A stretch of 64,000 bases of DNA from Acuticoccus yangtzensis (GTDB lineage: Bacteria; Pseudomonadota; Alphaproteobacteria; Rhizobiales; Amorphaceae): the NCBI RefSeq assembly GCF_001927245.1, contig NZ_MJUX01000004.1, forward strand, positions 1 to 64,000, given 5' to 3'. Within the stretch, counting starts at the first letter, position 1. Each line of letters starts with the position of its first letter. The translations under genes and the position numbers were made by a program. Under the pieces are notes generated by a model. That model was not told where the DNA came from, did not search any database, and saw only the letters and a program-made list of their open reading frames with translations. Positions 61,980 to 64,000 of the stretch are shown piece after piece.

Positions 61980-62456
61980 TCAGAACATGTCCAGCGCGAC
62001 GCGGGCCTCGTCCGACATGCGCGACGGGTCCCACGGCGGGTCGAACACCATGTTGACGCTGACCTGGCCGACACCCTCGACCGTGCCGACCGCGTTCTCG
62101 ACCCAGCCCGGCATCTCCCCCGCGACGGGGCAGCCGGGGGCCGTCAGCGTCATGTCGACGCGGATGGCGCGGTCGTCCTCGATGTCGACGCGGTAGATGA
62201 GGCCGAGCTCGTAGATGTCGACCGGGATCTCGGGATCATAGACCGTCTTCAGGGCGGCGATGATGTCCTGGGTGATGCGGTCCAGCTCCGCCTCGGGGAT
62301 CGAGGAGGTTCCGGGCTCCATCACCTCGGTCTCGGGCAAGCCGCCGCCGACGGCCTCGGCATCGCGGGCGAGGCGCGCTTCGGACATCGGCCGGCGCGCA
62401 TCGTCTTCGGCAGGCGAAGCTGCAGTATCGGCAAGTCCGGCTTTGGTGCTGTCCAT
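61980..62456 (-). CDS. sufT: SUF system Fe-S assembly protein SufT (DUF59/MIP18)
   Basis: A 158-residue protein: an N-terminal variable head of about 55 residues, then the MIP18/DUF59 domain: ALKTVYDPEIPVDIYELGLI, YRVDIEDDRAIRVDMTLTAP, GCPVAGEMPGWVENAV (conserved Cys) and VNMVFDPPWDPSRMSDEARV. SufT helps mature Fe-S enzymes under high demand. AAGGAGGTGCCG ahead of the ATG at 62456 is a near-perfect ribosome binding site and fixes the start, although the frame is open 41 codons earlier inside sufS. Confidence 0.93.
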   Translation of the reverse strand: MDSTKAGLADTAASPAEDDARRPMSEARLARDAEAVGGGLPETEVMEPGTSSIPEAELDRITQDIIAALKTVYDPEIPVDIYELGLIYRVDIEDDRAIRVDMTLTAPGCPVAGEMPGWVENAVGTVEGVGQVSVNMVFDPPWDPSRMSDEARVALDMF

Positions 62457-62466
62457 CGGCACCTCC

Positions 62467-63738
62467 TTAGGCGAAGAATCTATGGGCCTTCTCGATGGCC
62501 TCGGCAAGACGATCAATGTCGGCGCGGGTGGTATAGACGCCGAAGGATGCACGGCATGTGGCGTTGACACCCAGCGCATCCATCAGCGGTTCGGTGCAAT
62601 GCTGCCCCGCACGCACGGCAACACCTTCGCGGTCGAGGATCATCGAAACGTCGTGCGGGTGCGCGCCCTCGAGGTTGAAGGCGAAGACACCGCCCTTCCC
62701 CGCCGCCTCGCCGTAGAGGGTCAGCGCATTGATGCCGCGCAGCCGCTCGAACGCGTAGGTGGTGAGGCCCTTCTCGTGCGCGGTGATCGCGTCCCAGCCG
62801 AGGCTTTCGACATACTCGATCGCCGCGCCGAGGCCGATCGCCTGGACGATCGGCGGGGTGCCCGCCTCGAACTTGTTCGGCAGGCCGGCATAGGTGACCG
62901 TGTCGCGGGTGACGCTCTCGATCATCTCGCCGCCGCCGAGGAAGGGCGGCATCGATTCCAGGAGCGCCTTGCGGCCGTAGAGCACGCCGATGCCGGTGGG
63001 ACCGTAGAGCTTGTGGCCGGTGAAGGCGAAGAAGTCGCAGCCGATGGCCTGGACGTCGACCGGGCCGTGAACGGTACTCTGCGACCCGTCGACGAGGGTG
63101 GGAATGCCCCGCTCGCGCGCCATGCGGCAGATCTCGGCGACCGGGTTCACCGTGCCCAGAACGTTGGACATGTGGACCACGGCGACCATTTTGGTGCGCT
63201 CGGTCAGGGCCGCCGCGAAGGCGTCCATGTCGAGCGAGCCGTCGTCGCAGAGGCCGACCCACTTGATGACCGCGCCCTGGCGTTCGCGCAGGAAGTGCCA
63301 GGGGACGACGTTGGAGTGGTGCTCCATCACGGTGATGACGATCTCGTCACCCTCGCCGATGGTGGTGCGGCCGAAGGACTGGGCGACGAGGTTCAGCGCC
63401 TCGGTGGAGGAGCGGGTGAAGATCACCTCCTCCGTGGACGGGGCGTTGATGAAGCGGCGCACGATTTCGCGCGCGCCCTCGTAGGCCTCGGTGGAGCGGT
63501 TGGCCAGCGTGTGCAGGCCGCGGTGGACGTTGGCGAAGTCCACGGCGTAGGCCTGCATGATGCGGTCCAGCACGGCCTGCGGCTTCTGGGCCGAGGCGGC
63601 GCTGTCCAGGTAGACGAGCGGCTTGCCGTGGATCTCCTGCGACAGGATCGGGAAATCCGCGCGCACCTTGTCGATGTCGAGGCCCGGTGCCCGTGCCGGG
63701 GCGTCGTGTCCGGGAGCCGGGGCAGCCGCGCCGCTCAT
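62467..63738 (-). CDS. sufS: Cysteine desulfurase SufS
   Basis: A 423-residue class V PLP enzyme of the SufS/CsdA group. PLP lysine K243 in FTGHKLYGPTG, catalytic cysteine C381 in VAVRAGQHCTEPLM (the short-loop group II form), VYLDSAASAQKPQAVLDRI near the N-terminus and EHHSNVVPWHFL (His stacking on PLP). It releases sulfur from cysteine for cluster assembly, normally with SufE or SufU. Its ATG overlaps the sufD stop (ATGA), and sufT starts 10 bases after its stop. Confidence 0.96.
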   Translation of the reverse strand: MSGAAAPAPGHDAPARAPGLDIDKVRADFPILSQEIHGKPLVYLDSAASAQKPQAVLDRIMQAYAVDFANVHRGLHTLANRSTEAYEGAREIVRRFINAPSTEEVIFTRSSTEALNLVAQSFGRTTIGEGDEIVITVMEHHSNVVPWHFLRERQGAVIKWVGLCDDGSLDMDAFAAALTERTKMVAVVHMSNVLGTVNPVAEICRMARERGIPTLVDGSQSTVHGPVDVQAIGCDFFAFTGHKLYGPTGIGVLYGRKALLESMPPFLGGGEMIESVTRDTVTYAGLPNKFEAGTPPIVQAIGLGAAIEYVESLGWDAITAHEKGLTTYAFERLRGINALTLYGEAAGKGGVFAFNLEGAHPHDVSMILDREGVAVRAGQHCTEPLMDALGVNATCRASFGVYTTRADIDRLAEAIEKAHRFFA

Positions 63739-64000
63739 GCGACGACCGCCGCCAGCGCGGTGCGGATGCGCTCCGCCAGCGCGTCGTTTAGCGCCTCGTC
63801 GGCGACGAGGTCGAGCGCCTCGATGATGAAAGCCTCGGTGAGGAGCCGGCGCGCGGTGGCCTCGGGAATGCCGCGGGCGCGCAGGTAGAAGACCGGGTCC
63901 TCGTCGATGTCGCCGGAGGTGGCGCCGTGACCGCAGATCACGTCGTCGGCGAAGATCTCGAGCTCGGGCTTGTTCACCACCTCGCCGGTATCGTCGAGGA
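63735..64000 (-). CDS. sufD: Fe-S assembly scaffold subunit SufD, C-terminal part
   Basis: The final 88 or so codons of SufD enter from the right edge: DDTGEVVNKPELEIFADDVI, CGHGATSGDIDEDPVFYLRA, RGIPEATARRLLTEAFIIEA. KPELEIxADDVxCxHGAT is the SufB/SufD beta-helix cluster-scaffold signature. The rest lies outside the window. The stop overlaps the sufS ATG by 4 bases. Its presence shows that a sufBCD block should lie immediately beyond position 64000. Confidence 0.95.
   Translation of the reverse strand, partial: LDDTGEVVNKPELEIFADDVICGHGATSGDIDEDPVFYLRARGIPEATARRLLTEAFIIEALDLVADEALNDALAERIRTALAAVVA

Noticed and set aside
1-64000. tRNA or rRNA genes, CRISPR arrays, prophage
   Set aside because: No cloverleaf with the TTCGANTC arm, no spaced direct repeats and no phage structural genes were recognised by eye. 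A computed tRNA scan would be needed to exclude a tRNA fully.

Overview
The window reads as chromosome of a high-GC alphaproteobacterium, most likely of the order Hyphomicrobiales (Rhizobiales). The signs are the ntrY-ntrX-trkA-dat-hfq-hflX order, an E1-beta PDH subunit carrying its own lipoyl domain, a septum-formation gene just before pdhA, paired IalB-type secreted proteins, HspQ, a DUF1476 (zeta-type ATPase inhibitor) gene beside purC, and a SUF cluster with SufT. The genus cannot be fixed from sequence alone.

Layout. 1-3775 is an insertion-sequence graveyard: the end of an IS3-family element, then an IS66 element whose tnpC is split by a decayed IS256-family transposase. 3983-7264 holds a 3-hydroxy-D-aspartate (D-threonine type) aldolase and an AGCS amino-acid:cation symporter. 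7487-9632 holds a P1-family peptidase and a secreted protein of unknown function. 9777-13775 is amino-sugar and cell-wall supply (glmU, an acidic unknown protein, glmS), followed by a DUF502 membrane protein, glyQ, an FtsB-like protein and pdhA-pdhB, closed by a clear terminator. After an array of hairpins come an MFS transporter with a palindromic operator and a SelD-type FAD oxidoreductase.

22264-31439 is a regulatory block on the + strand: ntrY, ntrX, folB, an Asp/Glu racemase, trkA, D-amino-acid aminotransferase, hfq and hflX. From 31485 to 43172 nearly everything is on the - strand: a small unknown protein, mazG, a STAS-less SulP transporter, the chain rlpA-tmk-holB-metG-tatD-MBL hydrolase (start/stop overlaps imply translational coupling), an M20-type protein that has lost metal-binding histidines, and a quinone oxidoreductase.

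43241-53589 is a mix of envelope and redox genes: UbiH-type monooxygenase, AEC transporter, LpxL-type acyltransferase, hspQ, two IalB paralogues, a family 5 solute-binding protein, FrnE, MipA and DUF1476. 53824-55752 is purC, purS and purQ. A 43-codon gene, a gamma-glutamyltransferase, a DEAD-box helicase, a long disordered protein with a degenerate GGDEF-like tail, and the sufD-sufS-sufT-sufA tail of a SUF operon finish the window.

Most of the window is housekeeping, and no obvious defence island, prophage or biosynthetic cluster is present. The points most worth a second look are the degenerate GGDEF-like protein, the M20 protein without its histidine ligands, the hairpin array after pdhB, the tandem palindrome ahead of the MFS gene, the 43-codon gene, and several normally linked genes that are missing from their usual positions (pdhC/lpd, glyS, purL, a dac gene, ntrBC).
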